Assembly: GCA_019635755.1 (NCBI GenBank)
Contig: JAHBYW010000006.1
Location: forward strand, 62,001-126,000
Length of the DNA: 64,000 nt
Origin: Rhizobiaceae bacterium
Lineage (GTDB): Bacteria; Pseudomonadota; Alphaproteobacteria; Rhizobiales; Rhizobiaceae
Reading direction: 5' to 3'
The notes beneath the pieces were generated by a model, which did no database searches, was not told where the DNA came from, and saw only the letters and a program-made list of their open reading frames with translations. Every line of letters begins with the position of its first letter. The stretch's first letter is position 1. The translations under genes were made by a program, and so were the position numbers. Below are positions 24,255 to 31,932 of this stretch, piece after piece.

Positions 24255-25652
24255 TCATGCCGGGTACTCCCGGCGCCCGTCCTGCAGCGTGATCCAGCGC
24301 AGTTCCGTGAACTCGTCGATGCCGGCCCGGCCGCCGAAGCGACCGTATCCCGACGCCTTCATCCCGCCGAAGGGCATCTGCGGCTCGTCGTGGATCGTGG
24401 CGCCGTTGATATGGCAGATGCCGGTCTCGATACGGCGCGCCACGGCCAGCGCGCGGGTGACGTCGCGGCTGAACACCGCCGCCGACAGTCCGTACTCGGT
24501 GTCGTTGGCGATCGAGATCGCCTCGTCCTGGTCCGAGAAGCGGATGACGGATGCGACGGGTCCGAACGTCTCCTCGTGGTAGATGCGCATGGCCGGCGTG
24601 ACCGCGTCGAGGATCGTGGCTTCGAGGAAGGCGCCGTCCTGGCGGCCGCCCGTGACGAGCCTGGCACCCTTCATGACGGCATCGTCGATCAAGGCGCGCA
24701 CCCGCGCCGCGGCGTCAGCGCTGATCATCGGGCCGAGGCGCTCCTCGGTTTCGCCGGCGCCGCCGACCGTCAGTCGCTCGGCGCGACCGCGCAGCCGCTC
24801 GATGAAGTCGTTTGCGATTGCGTCGTGGACGACCAGCCGGTCGGTCGACATGCAGATCTGGCCCTGGTGGAAATAGGCACCGAAGGCCGCCGCTCCGGCC
24901 GCCGCTTCCAGATCGGCGTCCTCCAGCACGATCAGCGGCGCCTTGCCGCCGAGTTCCAGCAGGCATTTCTTGAGGTGCCGCGCGCCGATCTCGGCGATCA
25001 CGCGGCCGGCGCGCGTCGAGCCGGTGAAGTTGACCCGGCGCACGGCGGGATGGGCGACCAGCGCCTCGACGATCTCCTGCGCATGATCCTCCGCGTTGTG
25101 GACGACCCCGACGACGCCTTTCGGCAGACCTGCCTGGTTGAGGATGTCGACGAGCAGGGCGTGCGTCCGGCCCGAGAGTTCCGACGCCTTGAACACGACC
25201 GTGTTGCCGCAAGCGAGCGGCACGGCGAGCGAGCGGGTGCCGAGCACCACCGGTGCATTCCACGGTGCCATCGAGAGCACGACGCCGCAGGGCTGGCGGA
25301 TGGCCATGGCAAGCATGGCGGCGTCATCGGACGGGATCACCTCGCCGCCGATCTGAGTGGTGATGGCGGCGGCTTCGCGAAGGATCGCGGCGCCCAGCCG
25401 GCAGTTCAGCACTCCCCAGGCGCGCGTGCCGCCCGTCTCGGCGCTGATCGTGGCGACGATCTCTTCGGACCGGTCGAGAAGGATGTCGGCGGCGCGGTTC
25501 AGGATGGCCCGCCGTTCGGAGGGCGGCGTTCGCGACCAGGCCGGGAATGCCGCGGCGGCCACGTTCGCGGCATGGACGGCGTCGGCCACGGTCGAAACGG
25601 CCGGGCGCTCCACGACATGCAGTACGGACCGGGCGCGCGCACCCTTCGGCAA
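24255..25652 (-). CDS. Aldehyde dehydrogenase (third of three; vanillin/salicylaldehyde type)
   Basis: 465 residues from a TTG start with GGGAGG 8 nt upstream. Catalytic Asn132 in APWNAP, Glu233 in ELGGK and Cys267 in GQICMS are present. It lacks the first 20 or so residues (the F-I-x-G-x-W strand) normal for the family; the open frame continues upstream without a better start. The GQICMS, INGATIHDEPQMPFGG and SGYGRFGG blocks resemble aromatic-aldehyde dehydrogenases. It is divergent from an AraC regulator, the likely controller. Confidence 0.85.
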   Translation of the reverse strand: MPKGARARSVLHVVERPAVSTVADAVHAANVAAAAFPAWSRTPPSERRAILNRAADILLDRSEEIVATISAETGGTRAWGVLNCRLGAAILREAAAITTQIGGEVIPSDDAAMLAMAIRQPCGVVLSMAPWNAPVVLGTRSLAVPLACGNTVVFKASELSGRTHALLVDILNQAGLPKGVVGVVHNAEDHAQEIVEALVAHPAVRRVNFTGSTRAGRVIAEIGARHLKKCLLELGGKAPLIVLEDADLEAAAGAAAFGAYFHQGQICMSTDRLVVHDAIANDFIERLRGRAERLTVGGAGETEERLGPMISADAAARVRALIDDAVMKGARLVTGGRQDGAFLEATILDAVTPAMRIYHEETFGPVASVIRFSDQDEAISIANDTEYGLSAAVFSRDVTRALAVARRIETGICHINGATIHDEPQMPFGGMKASGYGRFGGRAGIDEFTELRWITLQDGRREYPA

Positions 25653-25799
25653 ACGTCCATCCTCCCAAGGCGGGGTCGCTTCGACCTCCGCGCGTCGCGC
25701 CTTACGGGCGCTGTTCTGCGTCGAGAAGACACTATCGCCGCCACGCTCTGGAATGTATGAAACCGGTCATCTATTGCAAAAAACTGGCGCGAGCGGGCA

Positions 25800-26669
25800 G
25801 TGAGGGCGGAAAGGATCGAAAGCGGCCTGCAGGCACGGGCGTGGTCCTTCAACCGCGAGGCGGACCATCCCGTCCGCCACTTCGTGCTGCTGACCGACGG
25901 CATCGGCGGCTGCGAGACCGAAGGAACGCGGCTCGATCTCGCCGCGCCGACGATCCTCTGGCTCGGCGGGATGAAGCGCGGGCGGCTCCGGATCGAGGCC
26001 GGCGCCACCGGCTTCCGCGGCGAGGCGGGTGACGAGATGATCTCGGCCGCCGTCGGAGAGCAGCCGGAATCGGCCGGGCTGCAGACTCTCGCAAACCGGG
26101 ATTTCGTGCTGTCGCTCGCGGGTCACGGCGACCAGGCCGCGCTCGCCGAGCGATGCCTGACGCGCATCGTCGAGGAACTGCGCCTGGGGCAGGATGGCGC
26201 CGCGCTGGCCATTTCGGGGCTGTTGCGCATCCTGCTGGTGGTGCTGCTGCGCGTCTCGGGTGGGAGCGTCATGGATCGCGCCGGCGGTGGCGAGCGGACC
26301 GGCGTGCTCCAACGCTTCCGGCGGCTGGTGGAGATGAACTTCCGCAGCCATTGGTCGGTGGCGCAATATGCCGAGGCGCTCGGCATCTCGGCCGACCGGC
26401 TGCATGCCATCTGCACCACCGGCGTTGGCAGGTCGCCCAAGGCGCTGATCTCGGAGCGGCTTGCACAGGAGGCTGCGGTGCGGCTGCAGCGCTCGTCGCT
26501 GACCATCCAGCAGCTCGGGCACACGCTGGGCTTCAACGACCCGGCGCATTTCTCGCACTTCTTCCGCAGGATGATGGGCGTCTCGCCGGCCGCCTACCGC
26601 CGCGCGGCGCCGGACGCACCGACCGCCGGCTCCACGGCGCCCTCGCGCACCTTCGCCGACTGGCCGTGA
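25800..26669 (+). CDS. AraC-family transcriptional regulator
   Basis: 289 residues from a GTG start. The C-terminal third holds two helix-turn-helix motifs: WSVAQYAEALGISADRLHAI near residues 182-201 and IQQLGHTLGFNDPAHFSHFF near residues 236-255, followed by the family signature GVSPAAYRR. The N-terminal part is a cupin-like effector region. It diverges from the aldehyde dehydrogenase at 24255-25652, with a 147-nt shared promoter region, so it probably controls that gene and perhaps the importer operon downstream. Confidence 0.88.
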   Translation: MRAERIESGLQARAWSFNREADHPVRHFVLLTDGIGGCETEGTRLDLAAPTILWLGGMKRGRLRIEAGATGFRGEAGDEMISAAVGEQPESAGLQTLANRDFVLSLAGHGDQAALAERCLTRIVEELRLGQDGAALAISGLLRILLVVLLRVSGGSVMDRAGGGERTGVLQRFRRLVEMNFRSHWSVAQYAEALGISADRLHAICTTGVGRSPKALISERLAQEAAVRLQRSSLTIQQLGHTLGFNDPAHFSHFFRRMMGVSPAAYRRAAPDAPTAGSTAPSRTFADWP

Positions 26670-26674
26670 CCGGG

Positions 26675-27100
26675 CTAGACCATCTCGATCAGCGCGCGGA
26701 CCGCATGGGCGTAGCCGCGCGGGCCGAGGCCAGCGAGCACCGCCGTCACGGCCGGTGACATCAGCGAATGGCGGTAGATCTCCTCGCGCCGATGGATGTT
26801 GGAGATGTGGAACTCGATGATCGGCCCGGGAAACATCTTGAGGGCGTCGAGCAGCGGGATCGAACGAAAGGAAAGGCCGGCGGGGTTGATGAGGATGCCG
26901 GCGCCGCCGTCGATCGCTTCATGAACCCAGTCGATCAGCTGATGCTCCGCATTGCTCTGGTGGAAGCGCAGCGGCCAGTCGCCCGCCGCCTCCCTGCACA
27001 TCGCCTCGATCTCGGCCAGGGTCGTCCGGCCGTAGATCTCGGGTTCGCGTGTGCCCAGCCGGTTCAGATTCGGGCCATTGAGGACGAATATCGGCTTCAT
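26675..27100 (-). CDS. aroQ: Type II 3-dehydroquinate dehydratase
   Basis: 141 residues. FVLNGPNLNRLGTREPEIYG carries the catalytic Tyr and Arg. EFHISNIHRREEIYRHS carries the catalytic His and Arg. The substrate loop reads INPAGLSFRSI, where most enzymes have N-x-G-x-T-H-T-S; the loop His is Phe here. It would dehydrate 3-dehydroquinate to 3-dehydroshikimate. It is the last gene of an operon with shikimate dehydrogenase and a TRAP transporter, which points to catabolic quinate use rather than aromatic biosynthesis. Confidence 0.88.
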   Translation of the reverse strand: MKPIFVLNGPNLNRLGTREPEIYGRTTLAEIEAMCREAAGDWPLRFHQSNAEHQLIDWVHEAIDGGAGILINPAGLSFRSIPLLDALKMFPGPIIEFHISNIHRREEIYRHSLMSPAVTAVLAGLGPRGYAHAVRALIEMV

Positions 27101-27107
27101 CGGACCG

Positions 27108-28409
27108 TCAGCCCTGGTATCCGAACAGTCTCGGCAGCCACAGCACCGTCTCCGGGAAGAAGGTGATGACCAGCAGCGAGAACACCATCGTGTAGAGGAA
27201 CGGCAGCACGTCCCTCACGATGTCCCACAGCGGCACCTTGGCGATGCGGACCATGATGAAGAGGAGCAGCCCATAAGGCGGAGTCACGAGGCCCAGCATG
27301 ATGTTGACCACGCAGACCACGCCGAAGTGCACGAGGTCGATGCCGAGCGCCTCGGCGGTCGGGATGAACACCGGCAGGATGACCAGGATGATCGTCGTGC
27401 CTTCGAGCACGCATCCGAGCAGCAGCAGGATGACGTTGACAAAGATCAGGAACGTGGTCGGCGACATGTCCCAGCTCGTCAGGATGACGCTGAGCGACTG
27501 GGGAATGTTCTCGACCGTCACCACGTAGTTGAAGACAAGCGCGCCGGCGATCAGCATGCCGATGGACGCCGAGGTGCGGGCGCTCGACAGGACCGAGTTG
27601 TAGAAATCGCGCAGGCTGACGCTGCGATAGAGGACGACGGAGATCAGGAGCGCGTAAGCCGCGGCGACCGCCGCGGCTTCCGTCGGGGTCGTGACGCCGG
27701 AATAGATGCCGCCCAGCAGGACGACCGGCATGAACAGGGCCGGCAGCGCACGCCAGGTGATCAGGGGAAGGTCGCGCACCGGCGTCGGCGGCTCGATCGG
27801 GAAGTTGCGGACGCGCGAATGGTAGGCGACCAGAATGACCTGGAACAGCACCATCAACAGGCCGGGCAAGACGCCGCCGAGAAACAGGTAGCCGATCGAG
27901 GCGTCTGACACGAGCGCGTAGATGATCATCGGGATCGAGGGCGGGATGATCGGGCCGATCACGGCGGTTACCGCCGTCAGCGCGGCCGCATAGGACGGCG
28001 GATAGCGGCCGTCCTTGGTCATCATGTCCTGCATCATCTTGCCGGAACCGGCCGCATCGGCGATGGCCGAGCCCGACATGCCGGCGAAAATGATCGACTG
28101 AAGCACGTTGACCTGTGCAAGACCGCCGCGGAAGCGCCCGACGAAGGCGTTGCAGAAATTCATCAGGCGTTCGGTCATCGAGCCGATGTTCATCAGCTCC
28201 GCCGCCAGAATGAAGAGCGGCACGGCGAGGATGATGTAGTTGGAATACATCCCGTTCAGGAACTGCTCGGCCGCGGTCCCCATGTCGAGGCCGGCGAGCA
28301 GCAGGTAGAGGATCGAGCCGGCAATCATGGCGTGGCCGACAGGCAGCCCGAGCAGGGCAAGTGCGGTGATGGCGACGATCGAAAGGGAGAAGGGACTGGC
28401 GAGGTTCAT
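27108..28409 (-). CDS. dctM: TRAP transporter large permease (DctM)
   Basis: 433 residues with a dozen or so membrane segments. VPLFILAAELMNIGSMTERL, FAGMSGSAIADAAGSGKMM and AVTAVIGPIIPPSIPMIIYA are the DctM hallmarks. It carries out sodium- or proton-driven uptake with DctQ and DctP. Its ATG overlaps the dctQ stop by 4 nt. In this operon the cargo is probably quinate, shikimate or a related cyclohexane carboxylate. Confidence 0.93.
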   Translation of the reverse strand: MNLASPFSLSIVAITALALLGLPVGHAMIAGSILYLLLAGLDMGTAAEQFLNGMYSNYIILAVPLFILAAELMNIGSMTERLMNFCNAFVGRFRGGLAQVNVLQSIIFAGMSGSAIADAAGSGKMMQDMMTKDGRYPPSYAAALTAVTAVIGPIIPPSIPMIIYALVSDASIGYLFLGGVLPGLLMVLFQVILVAYHSRVRNFPIEPPTPVRDLPLITWRALPALFMPVVLLGGIYSGVTTPTEAAAVAAAYALLISVVLYRSVSLRDFYNSVLSSARTSASIGMLIAGALVFNYVVTVENIPQSLSVILTSWDMSPTTFLIFVNVILLLLGCVLEGTTIILVILPVFIPTAEALGIDLVHFGVVCVVNIMLGLVTPPYGLLLFIMVRIAKVPLWDIVRDVLPFLYTMVFSLLVITFFPETVLWLPRLFGYQG

Positions 28410-28918
28410 ACGCCGGAGCTCGCCTTGGCCGGATCGAATTCGTCAGGTGCCGAACCACGCAGCACCTGCCATGACACCCAGATGTAGCGGACGATGACGG
28501 CGACGACGAAGACGACGTAGATGGAGAAGACCCAGTCGAAGCGGAGGTGCATGTAGGCGGTCTTCTGCACCCTCATGAAGGTGACGTAGTCGACGACCGC
28601 CGGCAGCGAGACCGCGTAGAGGACGACGAGCGCCGCGGCGAAGGCGAGGAACATGGCACTGCGCGGCCGCGGCCGCGCCGAGGCGTAGATGAGGTCGAAG
28701 CGCATCTCCTCCTGCTCGGTCAGCACGAAGGCCGCGCCCCACAGCACGATCCAGATCCAGAGGATGGCGGAGAGCTCGTTCGTCCAGCCGGTGGGCCAGT
28801 TCAGCACATATCGGAAGAAGATCTGCAGCAGGAACGCGAAGAACATCACCGCCAGCATGGCGGCCAGCACGTTCTCGGCGCGCAGGTAGAGCCAGTCGCC
28901 AATGGCTTTCAAGCGCAT
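28406..28918 (-). CDS. dctQ: TRAP transporter small permease (DctQ)
   Basis: 170 residues with four hydrophobic segments. FFRYVLNWPTGWTNELSAILWIW is the DctQ block (cytoplasmic R and conserved W-x-x-E). It bridges the binding protein and DctM. A 75-nt gap follows dctP. Confidence 0.9.
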   Translation of the reverse strand: MRLKAIGDWLYLRAENVLAAMLAVMFFAFLLQIFFRYVLNWPTGWTNELSAILWIWIVLWGAAFVLTEQEEMRFDLIYASARPRPRSAMFLAFAAALVVLYAVSLPAVVDYVTFMRVQKTAYMHLRFDWVFSIYVVFVVAVIVRYIWVSWQVLRGSAPDEFDPAKASSGV

Positions 28919-28993
28919 AAACTGCTCTCCCCCTGCAATTCCGTCGTAGAGCGAAAGGAAGGGCGCAGACGAAGCGCGCCCTTCCTCGATCGA

Positions 28994-29977
28994 TCAGAGC
29001 GCGTTGATCTTGTCGACCATGCCTTCCGGCCAGCTCTTGGCCAGTTCCGACGCCAGGTACTGTTCCTGCACGTGCTTGCGGAATGCGTCGACGTCCGGCG
29101 CGTAGAGCTTCAGCCCCGATGCCTTGAACTTCTCGGCCAGCTCCGCTTCGCGGGCCAGGTGCTTTTCCGTCGAGAAGGCGATCGCCGCGTCGGCGGCGGC
29201 CTGCAGCTTGGCCTGCTGCTCGGGCGTTGCCGCGTTCCACGCCGTGTTCGAGATGGTGAGAAGATCGAAGCCGACCAGATGCGAGGTGAGCACGATCTGG
29301 CTCATGACTTCGTAGAACTTCATGTTCTCGACATTGGGCAGCGGGTTGTCCTGGCCGTCGATCGCGCCGGTCTGGAGGCCGGTGTAGACCTCGGCATAGG
29401 CCATCGGCGTCGGGTTGGCGCCGAGCGCCGTGCCGAGGAACTGCCAGGCCTCGCCGCCGGGCATGCGCAGCTTGACGCCGGCCATGTCGGCGGGGGTCTT
29501 GATCTCCCTGTCGACCTTGAGGCCGACCTGGCGCACGCCGAAATAGGTCGGGCCGAGAACCTTCACGCCGAGCTGGTCCTCGGTCATCTTCTTCATTTCC
29601 GCGCCGGCGTCGCTGGCGAAGAACGTGGTCACATGGGCGGCGTCGCGGAACAGATAGCCGGCCGTCAGGATCGACCACGCGGGAATCTGGTTGGAAAAGT
29701 CCTGCGGGGCGATGTTGCCCATCTCCAGATTGCCGCGCTGGAGCGCGACGAGTTCGGTGCCCTGCTTGAAGAGATTGCCGCCGTAGTAGCCTTCGAAGGT
29801 GAAATCATCGGCCACCGCGTCGGCGAACATCTTCATCATCTCGGCACGGATGTCCTGCTCCGAGAACACCGCCGAGAAGCGCAGCTTCGGCTTGTCCTGC
29901 GCGAAGGCGGGAAAGGCGGCGGAGGCCGCGAGCAGGCCGGTTCCGGCCAGGAACTGGCGGCGTGTGGCGTTCATCAT
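28994..29977 (-). CDS. dctP: TRAP transporter substrate-binding protein (DctP)
   Basis: 327 residues with a twin-arginine-like signal region (ATRRQFLAGTGLL) and cleavage near AFAQ. TPADMAGVKLRMPG near residues 160-173 contains the Arg that salt-bridges a ligand carboxylate in DctP proteins, and AYAEVYTGLQTGAIDGQDNP is the family block. The ATG at 29977 has GGGAGG 9 nt upstream and a second ATG directly after it. A carboxylate ligand fits quinate or shikimate. Confidence 0.92.
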   Translation of the reverse strand: MMNATRRQFLAGTGLLAASAAFPAFAQDKPKLRFSAVFSEQDIRAEMMKMFADAVADDFTFEGYYGGNLFKQGTELVALQRGNLEMGNIAPQDFSNQIPAWSILTAGYLFRDAAHVTTFFASDAGAEMKKMTEDQLGVKVLGPTYFGVRQVGLKVDREIKTPADMAGVKLRMPGGEAWQFLGTALGANPTPMAYAEVYTGLQTGAIDGQDNPLPNVENMKFYEVMSQIVLTSHLVGFDLLTISNTAWNAATPEQQAKLQAAADAAIAFSTEKHLAREAELAEKFKASGLKLYAPDVDAFRKHVQEQYLASELAKSWPEGMVDKINAL

Positions 29978-30065
29978 GGTCTTTTTCCTCCCAGGTTGAT
30001 GTGGCATGCGCATCCGGCGGCGGGCGTGCTCCGCCGGAATCTCTGGTTCGTCGAGCCCGGCCCGC

Positions 30066-30977
30066 TCACGCGGCGGCCTCGAAATGCGCCGCCATGGCGG
30101 CGCGGTCCGGTTCCAGGCCGGTGAACAGCTCGAAGGCCCGCACGGCCTGGTTCACGGCCATGCCGATGCCCGGCAATACCCGGCAGCCGAGGCTGCGGGC
30201 ATGGCGAAGGAGTTCGGTCTCCTGCGGGAAATAGATGATGTCCGCGACCCACTGGCGCGGGGCCAGCAGCGCAGGCGGAAACGGCGTGCCCGGATATTTC
30301 GCCATGCCGACCGGCGTGGCGTTGACCACGCCGCTGCTGGTCTCCAGGGCGGCGCGCGCATCGGGGTTCGCGACCACGCGCGCCGGAAAATCGTGGCTCA
30401 TACGCGCGGCCAGCCCCGTCGCGCGGTCCATGTCGTCGTCGACCAGCGCGAGTCGCTCGGCGCCCAGTGCCATCAGCGCATGGGCCACCGCAGCGCCGCC
30501 GCCGCCGGCGCCGAACAGCGCGACGGAGCCGACGGCCGCGCCCGCCATCTGCGTACGAAAGCTCTCCGCGAAACCCCAGCTGTCGGTGTTGTGGCCGAGG
30601 CGCGCCGGGCCGGAAAAGACCACGGTGTTGACGGCGCCGATCGAGCGGGCCTCGGCTGAGAGATCGGTCATGCGCTCGACGACCGCCTGCTTGTATGGGT
30701 GGGTGACGTTGAGACCGGAGAAACCGATCCGCGCGCATGCATCGAGCACGTCGTCCAGCGCGGCGTCGGGCAGGCCCAGTTCGTCGAAATCGAGGAGGGA
30801 ATAGGCGTAGCGCAGTCCGAGCCGGCGCCCTTCGCGCTCGTGCATGCCGGGCGTCCGCGACTGCTGGATCCCGCGACCGAGCAGCCCGACCCTGACGTCG
30901 GCATCGCCGGCGCGGCCGGCATCGCGGGCCAGATGAGCCTCCACGACATCAGCGACGTCAGCATGCGTCGTCCGCAA
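30066..30977 (-). CDS. aroE: Shikimate (quinate) 5-dehydrogenase
   Basis: About 303 residues. QSRTP, NVTHPYKQAV (catalytic Lys), GAVNTVV and HNTDSWGF (catalytic Asp) are the substrate-domain blocks; GAGGGGAAVAHAL is the NAD(P) loop. QSRTP replaces the usual S-x-S, and TH replaces the second Ser region, as seen in quinate/shikimate-type catabolic enzymes. TTG at 30977 is chosen because GGAGG lies 5 nt upstream; it gives about 25 residues before the first strand. The open frame continues upstream through a 24-bp tandem repeat to 31163, but that start would cover the operator. First gene of the aroE-dctPQM-aroQ operon. Confidence 0.85.
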   Translation of the reverse strand: MRTTHADVADVVEAHLARDAGRAGDADVRVGLLGRGIQQSRTPGMHEREGRRLGLRYAYSLLDFDELGLPDAALDDVLDACARIGFSGLNVTHPYKQAVVERMTDLSAEARSIGAVNTVVFSGPARLGHNTDSWGFAESFRTQMAGAAVGSVALFGAGGGGAAVAHALMALGAERLALVDDDMDRATGLAARMSHDFPARVVANPDARAALETSSGVVNATPVGMAKYPGTPFPPALLAPRQWVADIIYFPQETELLRHARSLGCRVLPGIGMAVNQAVRAFELFTGLEPDRAAMAAHFEAAA

Positions 30978-30996
30978 TCCGTCCTCCCACGACCGG

Positions 30997-31092
30997 CGGC
31001 TTGCAGCCGCTCTTGTCCTGCGGCCTGCGCCCGCTCTTGTCCCGCGGCTTGCAGCCGCTCTTGTCCCGCGGCTTGCAGCCGCTCTTGTCATC
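30997..31092. repeat. Four-copy 24-bp tandem repeat in the aroE leader
   Basis: Units begin at 30997, 31021, 31045 and 31069. Units 1 and 3 differ at one base, unit 4 diverges only in its last two bases, and unit 2 has three changes. The length of 24 is a multiple of three, so every frame stays open across it. It lies between the aroE start and the TetR operator, hence in the 5' leader of the aroE operon. Confidence 0.9.
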
Positions 31093-31138
31093 GTCTTGCC
31101 GCGCCCGGTAAACCACCGGTGCTGCCGAAATGGCAAAA

Positions 31139-31158
31139 TGTACGAACTGGTTAGTTTC
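31139..31158. promoter_or_regulatory. Probable TetR operator, degenerate copy (aroE/tetR divergent region)
   Basis: Begins TGTACGAACTGGTTAGTTTC. Its left half, TGTACGAACT, is identical to the left half of the palindrome at 31901; the right half matches at 5 of 9 positions. It lies between divergent aroE and tetR, 35-54 nt before the tetR ATG. Confidence 0.6.
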
Positions 31159-31192
31159 GTCAACCGGCTTTCGCCGGTCGGGGACGGTGCAC

Positions 31193-31864
31193 ATGCGGAA
31201 GACAGGACAGAGCGGCAAGGCAGCGCCTCGCACGCAGGACCCGGAGGGGACGCGCAGGAACATCCTGGAGATCGCGTCGGAGGAGTTTGCGCTGAACGGG
31301 CTCGCCGGGGCGCGGGTGGACGAGATCGCCGCGCGCACGCGCTCGTCGAAGCGGATGATCTACTATTACTTCGGCGACAAGGAGGGCCTGTACGTCAGCG
31401 CACTGGAGAACGCCTATCGCCAGGTGCGCGACGGCGAGGCCAAGCTGGACACGGACGGGCTGCCGGCGCTCGAGGCGCTGCGCCGGCTCGTCGAGTTCAC
31501 CTTCGACCACCATCACCGCCACCAGGAGTTCATCCGCATGGTGATGATCGAGAACATCCATCGGGGCGAGTATCTCGATCGGTCGGACGCGATCCGCGAT
31601 CTCAACGCGACGGCGATCGACCATATCGCCCGGATCTATGCGCGTGGGGTCGCTGACAAGCAGTTCCGGCCGGGGCTCGACCCGCTGGAACTGCACTGGC
31701 AGATCAGCGCGCTCTGCTTCTTCAACGTGTCCAACCGCGCCACCTTCTCGCACATCTTCGGCCGCGACTTCGGCACGACCGACGCGCTGGCGCGGCTGAA
31801 GGACAATACCGTGGAGATGGTCCTCCGCTTCGTCGCCCGGAAGGATGCCTTGCCGGACGACTGA
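31193..31864 (+). CDS. TetR-family transcriptional regulator of the quinate/shikimate module
   Basis: 223 residues. The N-terminal HTH is RRNILEIASEEFALNGLAGA followed by VDEIAARTRSSKRMIYYYFG, typical of TetR. The C-terminal region, including HHHRHQEFIRMVMIENIHRG, is the ligand domain. The ATG at 31193 is preferred over an in-frame start at 31130 because the latter would place the operator inside the gene. It lies between the aroE operon and quiC with a related palindrome at each promoter, so it probably represses both and itself until a pathway intermediate binds. Confidence 0.9.
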   Translation: MRKTGQSGKAAPRTQDPEGTRRNILEIASEEFALNGLAGARVDEIAARTRSSKRMIYYYFGDKEGLYVSALENAYRQVRDGEAKLDTDGLPALEALRRLVEFTFDHHHRHQEFIRMVMIENIHRGEYLDRSDAIRDLNATAIDHIARIYARGVADKQFRPGLDPLELHWQISALCFFNVSNRATFSHIFGRDFGTTDALARLKDNTVEMVLRFVARKDALPDD

Positions 31865-31872
31865 GCGCGGGA

Positions 31873-31900
31873 TTGCAATGGGGCGCCGGCGCGCTAGTGT
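31873..31900 (+). promoter_or_regulatory. Putative quiC promoter
   Basis: TTGCAA (31873-31878) and TAGTGT (31895-31900) are separated by 16 nt. The TetR palindrome begins at the next base, a position where a repressor would block transcription start. Confidence 0.4.
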
Positions 31901-31920
31901 TGTACGAACTCGTTCGTACA
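31901..31920. promoter_or_regulatory. TetR-type operator palindrome upstream of quiC
   Basis: TGTACGAACTCGTTCGTACA: 9-bp inverted arms around TC. It lies 13 nt before the GTG start of quiC and shares its left half with the site at 31139. Confidence 0.7.
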
Positions 31921-31932
31921 TTGGAGCGCGCC

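Noticed and set aside
15096-25652. True branched-chain amino-acid importer (livKHMGF)
   Set aside because: Fold and gene order are of the Liv type, but three aldehyde dehydrogenases and no amino-acid enzymes surround it, so the classical symbols and substrate are not asserted.
30997-31092. CRISPR-like array
   Set aside because: The 24-bp units are directly adjacent without spacers, only four copies exist and no cas genes are near; it is a simple tandem repeat.
30958-31338. Minus-strand open frame with an eight-residue repeat (R-D-K-S-G-C-K-P)
   Set aside because: It overlaps the tetR start on the opposite strand and the aroE leader, has no ribosome site, and the repeat is explained by the 24-bp DNA units.
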